NCBI GenBank assembly: GCA_013141125.1
Contig: JABFRO010000002.1
Span: forward strand, 1-64,000
Origin: Methylophilaceae bacterium
Lineage (GTDB): Bacteria; Pseudomonadota; Gammaproteobacteria; Burkholderiales; Methylophilaceae
Direction: 5' to 3'
DNA length: 64,000 nt
The translations under genes were made by a program, and so were the position numbers. Each line of letters opens with the position of its first letter. Position 1 is the stretch's first letter. The notes beneath the pieces were generated by a model that did no database searches, was not told the DNA's origin, and saw only the letters and a list, made by a program, of their open reading frames with translations. Below are positions 18,521-26,045 of the stretch, piece after piece.

Positions 18521-19614
18521 AAGAGACTACCTTGTGCTTGTATGGTGATGGCGGCCTTGTCGGACAAAAAAGCCGCGCCATCAACCGCGATAATTTCGCC
18601 TGTGTTCAAACCCTCGGTAATTTCTACCACGCCCTCCTGGCGCAATCCGCTTTTCACAACGCGCTGCCGGGCGATTTTATCCTTGATGATATATACCACC
18701 TCACCCGCCGGACGCAGCACCACACTGGCCTCCGGCACTACCACCGCGCCTGCATGCTGCCCCAGCACCACTAGGCCTTTAACGCTGGCACCCGCTTGCC
18801 AGCCTGGCTGTCCTACCACATCGGCAATCACATCCGCCGCACGGTTGGTGCTGGCTATCAGCGGCTTGATTTCCTTGATGGTAGTTGTATACACTTGATC
18901 TGGCGCAGTCGGCGTGGAGAGGCGCACGCTTTGACCAGGCTTGATTTTGGCGGTCACCCCTTCCGGGAAAGGCAAATGCGCGCGCAAACGTTGTGTGCCA
19001 ACAATCTGTAACAGCGGGTCGCCAACCTTGACATAATCGCCGGGGGAGGCAATCTGTTTTTCCACGCGCCCATCAATTGGCGAAAATACCCGCGTCTTGC
19101 TGCTATTGTGCTCAATCGTGGCACGTCTGGCTTTGGCACCCTCCAACTGCTGGCCAAGGGCATCCTGTTGTGTCGATGCATCCTCCAGCGCATTGCGCGA
19201 AATAAAGTTTTTCTGCACCAGGCGTTGGTTGCGTTCAACGATTTTCCCCTGATTGGCGAGTAGCGCTTCAATGCGGCCGATTTCAGCCTGCGCTTCGCGC
19301 TTTTGCATTCCATAGTCTGCCGCATCCAGCACCGCCACCAGCTGGCCTTTTTTCACGGCTTGCCCGGCATGTGCCAGCACTTCAACCACGCGCGCCGCGA
19401 CTTCGGCAGCCACGGTTGGATCCACCAAACCTTCCACAGAACCTACCGATTCTTCAGTGATCTCCAAGGTCTTGGCTTGTGCCTGAATCGTAGAAATTAC
19501 CGTCGGCATGGCCGTTTTTATGGTTTTTTCTTCGGCCTTTTTGCAAGCCAGCAAACTACAGCTCATGAGAGCCAACAAGGCGAAGCGCCTATATTCCAAA
19601 AACAGCATTAGCAT
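18517..19614 (-). CDS. RND efflux periplasmic adaptor (membrane fusion protein)
   Basis: A 365-residue adaptor. The N-terminus ends in a lipobox (LMSCSLLAC, Cys near residue 24), so it is probably a lipoprotein. It is followed by a biotinyl-lipoyl half-motif (VAARVVEVLAHAGQAVKKGQLVAVLD), a helical hairpin with long coiled-coil arms, the second half-motif (SPIDGRVEKQIASPGDYVKVGDPL) and a beta-barrel domain. It links the inner-membrane pump to an outer channel. It is coupled to the permease by a four-base overlap. An ATG at 19608 is an equally good start. Confidence 0.9.
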   Translation of the reverse strand: MLMLFLEYRRFALLALMSCSLLACKKAEEKTIKTAMPTVISTIQAQAKTLEITEESVGSVEGLVDPTVAAEVAARVVEVLAHAGQAVKKGQLVAVLDAADYGMQKREAQAEIGRIEALLANQGKIVERNQRLVQKNFISRNALEDASTQQDALGQQLEGAKARRATIEHNSSKTRVFSPIDGRVEKQIASPGDYVKVGDPLLQIVGTQRLRAHLPFPEGVTAKIKPGQSVRLSTPTAPDQVYTTTIKEIKPLIASTNRAADVIADVVGQPGWQAGASVKGLVVLGQHAGAVVVPEASVVLRPAGEVVYIIKDKIARQRVVKSGLRQEGVVEITEGLNTGEIIAVDGAAFLSDKAAITIQAQGSLL

Positions 19615-19671
19615 ATAATTTAAAGTTATATAAATAGTGACTAATAAGTATATATCAATCTGACAGCGCGC

Positions 19672-20208
19672 TCAGATAGTTACTTGCGACCAATCAAAAA
19701 AATTGCCGGGATCGGTTTTGCGTCCAGGCGCAATATCAGAATGTCCGACCACATCAGAAATGGGATAAGCCTGTTTTAATCCAACTAACAAGCTATTGAG
19801 AACAACATATTGACTCGCCTCAAAAGTATCGAAATCAGAGCCTTCCAACTCAATACCAATCGAAAAATCATTGCAGCGCTCACGTCCCTGCCAAACCGAT
19901 ACACCGGCATGCCAGGCGCGTTGATTACACGAAACAAACTGGATCAAACTGCCATCACGCCGAATGAAAAAATGGGAAGAAACCCTTAGCTGATAAATCT
20001 CGGCATAGTAAGGATGCGCTTCAGGATCAAGCTGATTGGTAAACAGCTGTATCACGCCGTTACCGCCATATTGCTGCGGCGGCAGGCTGATATTATGAAT
20101 CACAATCAGCGAAATTGGCTGGCCATCAGGACGTGTATCCTGATTAGGTGATGGAATATGGCGGGCAATATCTACCCAGCCATTCGCATTAACTTTTATT
20201 GCTTGCAT
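19672..20208 (-). CDS. ampD: 1,6-anhydro-N-acetylmuramyl-L-alanine amidase AmpD
   Basis: A 178-residue cytosolic zinc amidase of the amidase_2 family. It removes the peptide from anhydroMurNAc-peptides imported by AmpG. The zinc ligands are visible: His38 (LIVIHNISLPPQQYGG), His156 (VVGHSDIAPGRKTDPG) and Asp166. AWHAGVSVWQGRERCNDFSI is also typical. The start at 20208 (MQAIKVNANGWV) is chosen because the frame extends upstream only as unrelated sequence lying antisense to the antiporter gene. The gene is divergent from that antiporter with 70 bases between. Confidence 0.93.
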   Translation of the reverse strand: MQAIKVNANGWVDIARHIPSPNQDTRPDGQPISLIVIHNISLPPQQYGGNGVIQLFTNQLDPEAHPYYAEIYQLRVSSHFFIRRDGSLIQFVSCNQRAWHAGVSVWQGRERCNDFSIGIELEGSDFDTFEASQYVVLNSLLVGLKQAYPISDVVGHSDIAPGRKTDPGNFFDWSQVTI

Positions 20209-20278
20209 AAATCCGCCATCGCTTATAGAAACTCCGATAAAATTCGCCACTAATCTCAACTTACTATCAGGCTTAACC

Positions 20279-21286
20279 ATGAATGTTTTTCTCGAGCTAT
20301 TTATCATGCTCATCGTCATTTTAATCGCCGCAGAAATCTTTACCAACGCGCTGGAACATTTAGGTGAAAAACTGGGCATTTCCGAAGGCGTAACCGGCTC
20401 GCTCTTTGCCGCAGTAGGCACGGCATTACCCGAAACCTCAGTACCACTTTTAGCATTGCTGGCTGGCACCAGCAATGTGCATACCAATGAAGAAATCGGC
20501 GTGGGTGCCATTCTAGGCGCACCGCTGATGCTGGCAACGCTGTCCATTTCCTTACTAGCCTTTGCCGTACTCAAACGACGCGGCGCACAAGGCCACTTTC
20601 GCCCGGAAAAAACCGGTTTAATGCGCGATTTAAACTTCTTCATTATTGCGTTTTCTTTTGCAGGCATTGCCATGTTTATCCCGCACGAAGCTAAAGTCGT
20701 GCGCTACGCGCTTGGCTTTGGCATGGTACTCATCTATTTTGTTTACGTCATGCTCACCCTGCGCGCTTCCAAAGCCCTGGTAGAAGAAGGACATGCCACA
20801 GAAGCTGACAACCCCATGTTTATTTGCCGCTTAGGCCTGCCCAACACCATCATCGTCGTCATGATCCAATTATTACTGGGTTTAGGCTTGTTGATTGCCG
20901 GAGCCAAAGGCTTTATTTCCGGCATTGAAGAAGCCTCAAGCCTGCTTGGCATTTCTGCGCTACTGCTATCCTTACTGATTATCCCAATTGCTACCGAACT
21001 ACCGGAAAAAGTGAACAGTATTTTGTGGATACGCAGAGGCAAAGATACTCTTGCCTTTGGCAACATTACCGGCGCACTGGTATTTCAAGGCACACTGTTA
21101 CCTGCCATTGGCATCATGCTCACGCCATGGTCACCACGTCTGGAAGTATTAACGGGTGTTGTGATTACTCTGCTGGGGGTCACCTGGCTACGCATCCTGA
21201 TTTCGCGCGGACAACTTAAAGTCTGGCACGTCTGGGTGAATGGCGCGCTGTATTTGACTTATTTGACCATTGTGCTGTGGCGATAA
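20279..21286 (+). CDS. Na+/Ca2+ antiporter family (CaCA) membrane protein
   Basis: A 335-residue protein made of two homologous halves with about five hydrophobic helices each. The alpha-repeat motifs are GSLFAAVGTALPETSVPLLA in the first half and LIIPIATELPEKVNSILWIR with GNITGALVFQGTLLPAIG in the second, each with the acidic residue used for cation binding. The family exchanges Ca2+ or other cations for Na+ or H+ across the inner membrane. The first motif reads ALPE where many members have SSPE, so cation choice is uncertain. It is transcribed alone. Confidence 0.85.
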   Translation: MNVFLELFIMLIVILIAAEIFTNALEHLGEKLGISEGVTGSLFAAVGTALPETSVPLLALLAGTSNVHTNEEIGVGAILGAPLMLATLSISLLAFAVLKRRGAQGHFRPEKTGLMRDLNFFIIAFSFAGIAMFIPHEAKVVRYALGFGMVLIYFVYVMLTLRASKALVEEGHATEADNPMFICRLGLPNTIIVVMIQLLLGLGLLIAGAKGFISGIEEASSLLGISALLLSLLIIPIATELPEKVNSILWIRRGKDTLAFGNITGALVFQGTLLPAIGIMLTPWSPRLEVLTGVVITLLGVTWLRILISRGQLKVWHVWVNGALYLTYLTIVLWR

Positions 21287-21373
21287 CGCTATTGCAAAGT
21301 TAAAGAAAACCTTTTAAAAACCGTAAATAAATCAAAGGAATGTTTAAAGTTAGAATTTCGCGCATAATCGTGA

Positions 21374-21402
21374 TTGACAACTTTTAAAAATATATTTAGA
21401 TA
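21374..21402 (+). promoter_or_regulatory. candidate sigma-70 promoter for the methyltransferase gene
   Basis: A perfect TTGACA (21374-21379), a 17-base AT-rich spacer, and TAGATA (21397-21402). It sits 16 bases before the ATG, so the leader would be very short. A GAGGG-type ribosome binding site follows at about 21409. Confidence 0.4.
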
Positions 21403-21417
21403 AATTACGAGGGCAAC

Positions 21418-22224
21418 ATGAGTACTGGCTCCTATAACTTTGAAACAATGGGCAATGCCGAATTTCAAACTGAACGCTTAAGCCAGCAAGCGCGTGCAGT
21501 TCGCGGCTTGGAGGCTGGCATATTACGTTCAGCGGGCATTCAAACCGGGCATGATGTGCTGGAATTGGGTTGTGGCCCTGGCTTTGTTACAGATCTACTC
21601 GCTGAATTGGCTCCACAAGGCAGCCTATACGCGATAGAGCCCAGCCCCACACTTCTGGCACAAGTAGAAAACAATGTACGCCACAAACCTGCTCGCGGCT
21701 TATTTCCAATCCAGGCCTATGGCGACCATCTTCCCAACCCGGACAACAGCATTGATTTTTCTTATGCCAGATTCGTACTTCAACACATACCGCAACCCGA
21801 TACGGTAATCTCGGAAATCCACCGCGTATTGCGTCCGGGCGGCCACTTCTGCGCAGTAGATTCCGATGATGGCCTGGTCGTTTTTTTTCCTGAAGATACG
21901 CGTGTGAATCAAGTGCTGCAAACGGCACAATCAGCGCAATTGGAAAAAGGGGGGGATCGCTTCATTGGACGCAAACTACAGAACATGATGACCAAAGCCG
22001 GATTCATCAATGTCAAGAGTCGCGTATTGGCGCTTACTAGCAGCGAGCTACCATTTGAAGTTCTGTTCAATATTCTTCTAGGCTATAAAGCCTCGTTGCT
22101 GAAAGATACAATAGACCTTAACAAATTATTTCAGGATATTTCCGAGCAAGTGACAAGTGGCCACCAACTTGTAGCAGGTGGCGTGTTTATTGTCACGGGT
22201 GAAAAAGAAATAACGCATAATTAA
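21418..22224 (+). CDS. SAM-dependent class I methyltransferase
   Basis: A 268-residue cytosolic protein with a Rossmann methyltransferase core: motif I VLELGCGPGF (residues 47-56), an acidic residue after strand 2 (YAIEPSP), the DFSYARFVLQHIPQP motif and HRVLRPGGHFCAVDSDDG. The ubiE/ARSA-like pattern suggests a small-molecule or lipid substrate, but nothing shows which. It is followed after 11 bases by a PEP-CTERM-associated acyltransferase and is probably co-transcribed with it. A start at the ATG preceded by ACGAGGGC is well supported. Confidence 0.8.
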   Translation: MSTGSYNFETMGNAEFQTERLSQQARAVRGLEAGILRSAGIQTGHDVLELGCGPGFVTDLLAELAPQGSLYAIEPSPTLLAQVENNVRHKPARGLFPIQAYGDHLPNPDNSIDFSYARFVLQHIPQPDTVISEIHRVLRPGGHFCAVDSDDGLVVFFPEDTRVNQVLQTAQSAQLEKGGDRFIGRKLQNMMTKAGFINVKSRVLALTSSELPFEVLFNILLGYKASLLKDTIDLNKLFQDISEQVTSGHQLVAGGVFIVTGEKEITHN

Positions 22225-22235
22225 GGGGAAAAACC

Positions 22236-22946
22236 ATGGAAACCGAATTTTTCAAGTTCAAGGAAGTCATACCCGGCACCCCAGCCTACGAACTTTACCT
22301 CGAATTTCGTTATGAAATATTTTGCAATGAATTGCATCGTATTGCAGCCGAGTCCTGCGCATTATCCTGCAATGGCCACCCCATCGAGACGGACCAATAC
22401 GATGTATACAGCCGCCATTTCATGGCTTACCATAAAAACAGTGATAGCCCAGCCGCCTCCGTAAGAGTTATTACCCCTAACCCTCTTGGCCTCAACGTAG
22501 CCGCAAGATACGCTATCGACCAGCCACTCCCTTATGCAGATGCGACGAATGCCAATGTAGGTGAAATCTCGCGCATGGCCATAGCATCGCAATTTCGTCG
22601 CCGCCAGGAAGATAAGGGCAAACCTTTTCAGGGCGATCCTGAAACGGAAATGAGCTTGCAACCGGATGCTCGCCGTCGTCATCAACCGGATCTAGTGTTG
22701 GGTATGTATCGAGAAATCTATCTGCTATGCAATCAAATCGGCATTGATTACTGCATGGCCGCTATGGAAAACCGTTTCAGCCGACTTCTTAGAACACTGG
22801 GCTTTCCCTGGCTGGCAATAAGCCCGATTAACGAAAACGTAGAGCCTCCCAGGCGGGTATATATTATTGGTGCGCTAGATATTGAGCGTAGCTTGAGCCA
22901 ACGTGAAACTCAAATTTTAGACTTTCTCAAAACAAAACAGAGCTAG
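22236..22946 (+). CDS. PEP-CTERM/exosortase system-associated acyltransferase, copy 1
   Basis: A 236-residue protein of the GNAT-fold, FeeM/autoinducer-synthase-like family that accompanies PEP-CTERM/exosortase systems. Recognisable stretches are EFRYEIFCNELHRI, ETDQYDVYSRHFMAYH, the GEISRMAIASQFRRR segment where acyl-CoA or acyl-ACP would bind, LGMYREIYLLCNQIGIDYCMAAM, and the late PRRVYIIGALDIE. The product is not established; an N-acyl amino-acid-like molecule is a fair guess from the fold. It lies in an operon with the upstream methyltransferase. A second copy lies at 23634. Confidence 0.85.
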   Translation: METEFFKFKEVIPGTPAYELYLEFRYEIFCNELHRIAAESCALSCNGHPIETDQYDVYSRHFMAYHKNSDSPAASVRVITPNPLGLNVAARYAIDQPLPYADATNANVGEISRMAIASQFRRRQEDKGKPFQGDPETEMSLQPDARRRHQPDLVLGMYREIYLLCNQIGIDYCMAAMENRFSRLLRTLGFPWLAISPINENVEPPRRVYIIGALDIERSLSQRETQILDFLKTKQS

Positions 22947-23372
22947 CATTAATCGGCTCTATGTGAACTATGGGTTTACATGGCCAGCTGATATTACGCC
23001 CCTTCATTTATCCGCAGATGGCGCAGATACACACAGATTAAAAACCAGGCGTTTGTACTCCATGTGTGGCGTGCCACCGTTAGCCACGCACCGCCATTAC
23101 CGCACCAATGAACGCGTAAGCCTATTCCTCCCGTTTGTAAATATCAGCGCCCCTCTGCGTTATCTGCGGATCATGTTGTTCATGGGGTTTGCGTAACACC
23201 AGTGACATAACCCCCCTTATTCTTAAATTGCCGCCAATCTCACTGGCAACCCCAACCCAAGCCATTGATTTAACAAGATTCTCAGCTTATAAAATTCACG
23301 CGAGTCAAAAAGCGTCTTTATTTAGATACGCATATTTATCTTTTATATTCAACAGGTTAACTACACACCTTT
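22947..23372. repeat. gene-free stretch with a dispersed-type inverted repeat
   Basis: No gene is supported here. The arms CCGCAGATGGCGCAGA (23012-23027) and TCTGCGTTATCTGCGG (23154-23169) are inverted copies differing at about two positions. They belong to the 'CGCAGATnnnCGCAGAT' type of repeat seen scattered in many bacterial genomes. Open frames across it are by-products of the repeat. Confidence 0.5.
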
Positions 23373-23402
23373 AAAAAGCGTCTCCTTATAGAGACGCTTT
23401 TA
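23373..23402 (+). promoter_or_regulatory. perfect inverted repeat: activator site or terminator
   Basis: AAAAGCGTCTC and GAGACGCTTTT pair perfectly around CTTATA, which would make a good intrinsic terminator. However, its first ten bases AAAAAGCGTC (23373-23382) recur upstream of the PEP-CTERM gene, at 26981-26990. In both places the motif starts 86-88 bases before the start of a sigma-54 -24 element. That points to an enhancer-binding site for a sigma-54 activator. Both roles are possible. Confidence 0.5.
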
Positions 23403-23439
23403 ATTAAAAAACTCACCACACATCACCAGCAAGCCATTG

Positions 23440-23476
23440 TTTTTAAATGATATTAATCATTGGCACACATATTGCT
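23440..23476 (+). promoter_or_regulatory. sigma-54 promoter of acyltransferase copy 2
   Basis: TGGCACACATATTGCT (23461-23476) matches the -24/-12 consensus TGGCAC-N5-TTGCW exactly. It is preceded by an AT-rich block containing AATGATATTAA, which also precedes the PEP-CTERM gene promoter. Transcription would start near 23488, leaving a leader of about 145 bases. Confidence 0.75.
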
Positions 23477-23633
23477 AAATACTATACAACTGCTATATGC
23501 CCGTAAACCATACTCTAGTAATGGTAATTGGCTACCAAATTCCATTACCGCACTCAATAGGCAGCGCGTAAATTTTGGCGGCCTGCCTCCCTTGCTGAAT
23601 TAACATTCATTAATCTTAGGATAAAAACTGATA

Positions 23634-24401
23634 ATGACGACGCAAAAATTTAATTATTCCATCGTTAAACCGGGAACCCAGCCCTATCTGGACTATCTGG
23701 CACTGAGGCATAAGGTATTTTGCGAAGAGCTGAAACGCGTACCAAGTACCAACCAGTTTTTTAGCAATGTTCCGCTAGAAACGGATAGTTATGATGAACA
23801 CAGCATCCATGTGCTATGTCGTGATGTAGAGACAGGTGACGCGGTAGGTTGCACCCGTTTGATTTTACCCAGCACCAAAGGCCTAAGCATTACCGGCCGT
23901 TATGAAATGAACCACGACACAGCGGACTTCAGCAACCAAACCGGCGAAATTGGACGCTTGGCTATTGCCAGCGAACTGCGCCGACATCGCGGCGAGCTCT
24001 CCAGCGCTGGACTACATCAAAGCCCGCAACCAAAACCAGCCAAGGACGTGGAAAAACAACATGGTCAGATCGTAGCCTTGGGTTTGTATCGCGAGATATT
24101 CAAAATCGCCCATCAATATGGCATTGACCATTGCTTTGCTGCGATGGAACCTTCACTGGCACGATTACTCACCCGAATCGGCTTTCCATTCAATGTCGCC
24201 GGCCCGCTTAACTCCGAAGTACAACCGCCACGTCAACCCTACTTTATCAGCGCACATGCCATAGTGTCCTCGCTATCCATACGCGATTCAAGCTTATACC
24301 GCTTTATGTTTGGCGCGAACGATGCGCCTGCACTGAATCACTTTCAGGCAGCCGCAACACGAACATATTCACCAGCCCTCAATTTTCAGCTAGCGGCTTG
24401 A
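23634..24401 (+). CDS. PEP-CTERM/exosortase system-associated acyltransferase, copy 2
   Basis: A 255-residue paralogue of the protein at 22236. The same landmarks appear in order: LALRHKVFCEELKRV, ETDSYDEHSIHVLCRDVETG, GEIGRLAIASELRRHRGE, LGLYREIFKIAHQYGIDHCFAAM, and PRQPYFISAHAIVSSL. It carries a longer C-terminal tail (about 25 residues) than copy 1. The two copies differ enough to suggest old duplication or different acyl substrates. It is monocistronic behind a sigma-54 promoter and followed by a palindromic repeat. The start is the ATG after TAGGATAAAAACTGATA; the ribosome binding site is modest. Confidence 0.85.
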   Translation: MTTQKFNYSIVKPGTQPYLDYLALRHKVFCEELKRVPSTNQFFSNVPLETDSYDEHSIHVLCRDVETGDAVGCTRLILPSTKGLSITGRYEMNHDTADFSNQTGEIGRLAIASELRRHRGELSSAGLHQSPQPKPAKDVEKQHGQIVALGLYREIFKIAHQYGIDHCFAAMEPSLARLLTRIGFPFNVAGPLNSEVQPPRQPYFISAHAIVSSLSIRDSSLYRFMFGANDAPALNHFQAAATRTYSPALNFQLAA

Positions 24402-24415
24402 TTCATTTTTAGCGG

Positions 24416-24501
24416 GTAGGGTGGATAAACGCAGTACATCCACCTTGCTACAATTCACTTATTGCAACCTTGTGTGGATGCACTGCGTTTATCTACCCTA
24501 C
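24416..24501. repeat. inverted repeat with 28-base arms
   Basis: The arms 24416-24443 (GTAGGGTGGATAAACGCAGT...) and 24474-24501 are inverted copies that differ at two positions, around a 30-base centre. It lies just after the acyltransferase stop. This 'GTAGGGTGGnTAAACGCAGTnCATCCAC' type is familiar as a dispersed palindromic repeat in several proteobacteria. It may be mobile and may terminate transcription. Confidence 0.65.
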
Positions 24502-24522
24502 AAATCATATAGAACCAAAAAC

Positions 24523-24828
24523 TTAAGCCGCCACTGGGTGAAATACCCGAATACGTGGTGCAATTTTATCCGTTAAATTTCGCATGGCCATACGCATATC
24601 ATATTCACTTTGCAGGTTCAGCCAAAATCGCGGCTCCATTCCGAAAAACAACCCTAAACGCAATGCAGTATCAGCCGTAATCGGACGGGCACCATGGACG
24701 ATTTCACTAATGCGACTAGGTGAAACATCGATATCAGAGGCTAACTGTCTGGCAGTGATACCCATAGGTTTCATAAAGTCTTCAAGAAGAATTTCGCCCG
24801 GGTAAATTTCATCAAGCAGTTGCGCCAT
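24523..24828 (-). CDS. higA: HigA-type antitoxin (HTH)
   Basis: A 101-residue XRE-family helix-turn-helix protein of the HigA/VapI group. It starts MAQLLDEIYPGEILLEDFMK, and the HTH lies at about residues 25-60 (GITARQLASDIDVSPSRISEIVHGARPITAD). It would neutralise HigB and repress the operon. AAGGAGTG precedes the ATG. The toxin gene lies upstream on the same strand, but a 133-base palindromic element now separates the two. Confidence 0.88.
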   Translation of the reverse strand: MAQLLDEIYPGEILLEDFMKPMGITARQLASDIDVSPSRISEIVHGARPITADTALRLGLFFGMEPRFWLNLQSEYDMRMAMRNLTDKIAPRIRVFHPVAA

Positions 24829-24857
24829 TTTCTACACTCCTTTAAATTATAATTTAA

Positions 24858-24990
24858 CCTGATTAGCAAGTAGCCTCGGCTAGGCCGTCATTCCGACGAA
24901 AGTCGGAATCTAGTGTCGTGAGAAGTCGCTGGATTCCGGGAATGACGAACAACGTTTTTGGCTTTGGCTGAGGCAACTTGCTAATCAGGC
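24858..24990. mobile_element. MITE-like palindromic element inside the higBA operon
   Basis: The terminal inverted repeats are 24858-24880 (CCTGATTAGCAAGTAGCCTC...) and 24967-24989 and match at 21 of 23 positions. Inside is a second hairpin-forming part, GTCATTCCGACGAAAGTCGG, with GGATTCCGGGAATGAC. The 7-mer AATTTAA directly flanks both ends (24851-24857 and 24991-24997), as expected of a target-site duplication, and the right copy overlaps the higB stop codon. It encodes nothing. Confidence 0.7.
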
Positions 24991-24993
24991 AAT

Positions 24994-25272
24994 TTAATGA
25001 TAATCGACAATTTCAACGTCATGAACTCCATCTTCACGCCAAATAAAGCATACTCGCCACTGGTCATTGACACGAATACTATGCTGCCCTTTGCGGTTAT
25101 CCTTTAACGCCTCCAAATGGTTGCCTGGTGGCACTCGTAAGCTATTAAGCTCAGTTGCGGCATGCAGTTGAAGTAGTTTGCGACGAGCAATCCTTTCAAT
25201 GTTCTTGAATTGACGAACATCCTGGCTGTGGAATAGCGCCTCGGTATCTGAACATTTGAAGGAATGAATCAT
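24994..25272 (-). CDS. higB: HigB-type toxin (RelE/ParE superfamily mRNA interferase)
   Basis: A 92-residue HigB. MIHSFKCSDTEALFHSQDVR, FKNIERIARRKLLQLHAAT, the LRVPPGNHLEALKDNRKGQH stretch, and QWRVCFIWREDGVHDVEIVDYH are characteristic. HigB toxins cleave mRNA on the ribosome. The gene looks intact. The antitoxin start now lies 165 bases downstream because of the inserted palindrome. Removing the element and one copy of its flanking 7-mer restores a spacing of about 25 bases, normal for higBA. Confidence 0.9.
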   Translation of the reverse strand: MIHSFKCSDTEALFHSQDVRQFKNIERIARRKLLQLHAATELNSLRVPPGNHLEALKDNRKGQHSIRVNDQWRVCFIWREDGVHDVEIVDYH

Positions 25273-25451
25273 AAGCCATAATATTCTGCATTAAAGAATC
25301 TGTCAAATAGAATTCGCATCAGTGAGGCGTGCGCTTTTCCAAAAAATAAGCACTAACCTGACTGGTGAATGTTGGCAAGCAGCTTAATTCTCCAGCGCCT
25401 GCAAAACTCTCCGCATAACATGAAAGCTCCAACAGATAGCTGGTTTTATCA

Positions 25452-25541
25452 TCATTGGTGGCGGGTTTGGTGTGGATTATGCAATTGAGAAGATCGGATT
25501 AAATCTTGTGTTGATTCTGGAGATTATCTCAGGCGTGGCAT
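25452..25541 (-). pseudogene. possible decayed ParE-type toxin
   Basis: An ATG at 25541-25539 overlaps the end of the ribbon-helix-helix antitoxin gene, the usual layout of RHH-ParE operons. It reads MPRLR, stop, SPESTQDLIR. ParE toxins often begin MPRLxWSPEAxxDLxR, so the resemblance is clear but short. After about 30 codons the frame has several stops and no further homology is visible. The 25273-25528 stretch holds no other gene that I can see. Confidence 0.35.
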
Positions 25542-25831
25542 TGGGGCGCTTGTTCAGGATTAGCTGTACTCAGGCTTTTTGCCCACGCTTTCAATTCATC
25601 AGCGGTAACATGCAGCCCGGTTGCCTGCATATTTTCATAGGCTTGCACCGCTTGATGTTCGTAAGCCAAACGCGCTTCTTCTTTTTCGATAAATTCATCC
25701 AGAGCCCTGACTGCAACGGCATGAGCAGTTCTATTTTGCGCTTCTGCAATAGCGGTTAATCTGGTTTTTTGGTCTTTGCGTATCCGTATTGAAAACGGCT
25801 GCAAGGGATTGGAACTGGCAAGAGTTGTCAT
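25529..25831 (-). CDS. ribbon-helix-helix antitoxin-like protein
   Basis: A 100-residue protein with a CopG/Arc-like ribbon-helix-helix at the N-terminus: a FSIRIRKDQKTRLTAIAEAQ strand and first helix, then NRTAHAVAVRALDEFIEKEE as the second helix. A C-terminal helical region (about 60-100) would bind a toxin. It resembles antitoxins that pair with ParE-type toxins, but the following toxin frame appears broken, so this would be an orphan antitoxin or regulator. Confidence 0.65.
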   Translation of the reverse strand: MTTLASSNPLQPFSIRIRKDQKTRLTAIAEAQNRTAHAVAVRALDEFIEKEEARLAYEHQAVQAYENMQATGLHVTADELKAWAKSLSTANPEQAPQCHA

Positions 25832-25997
25832 GGCTTAACATCAAGTAGTTAAATGTAGTGCTATTGCACCTAAATATATGCCCGATTGAATTTGTCATTG
25901 CAGCCTGCGTTGTGTGCAGCACAATTTCGATGCCCTAAAATCAAGGTGTGAACTACTGACAATTTGCGCACGTTGCTTTCCCGGGACTAGGCGCAAC

Positions 25998-26031
25998 AAA
26001 AAAGCCGCGCAGGTAACTGCGCGGCTTTTTT
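25998..26031 (-). terminator. strong intrinsic terminator after the PEP-CTERM gene
   Basis: AAAAAAGCCGCGCAG pairs with CTGCGCGGCTTTTTT around GTAA. On the minus strand the stem ends in a run of T. It begins 15 bases after the stop of the PEP-CTERM gene. The symmetric A/T flanks make it bidirectional. Confidence 0.85.
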
Positions 26032-26045
26032 AAAGCAAAAACCGA

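Noticed and set aside
15461-19614. RND pump with a missing outer channel as a broken operon
   Set aside because: Two-gene RND loci without their own channel are common, and the channel is often shared.
20209-20673. Upstream extension of the ampD frame
   Set aside because: It lies antisense to the antiporter gene and has no AmpD similarity; the family start at 20208 is sufficient.
22963-23196. A 77-codon frame in the gap after acyltransferase copy 1
   Set aside because: It is built on the CGCAGAT inverted repeat and its surroundings and has no ribosome binding site or family match.
24994-25272. higB as a pseudogene because of the unusual distance to higA
   Set aside because: The toxin frame is complete and all family segments are present; the distance is explained by the inserted element.
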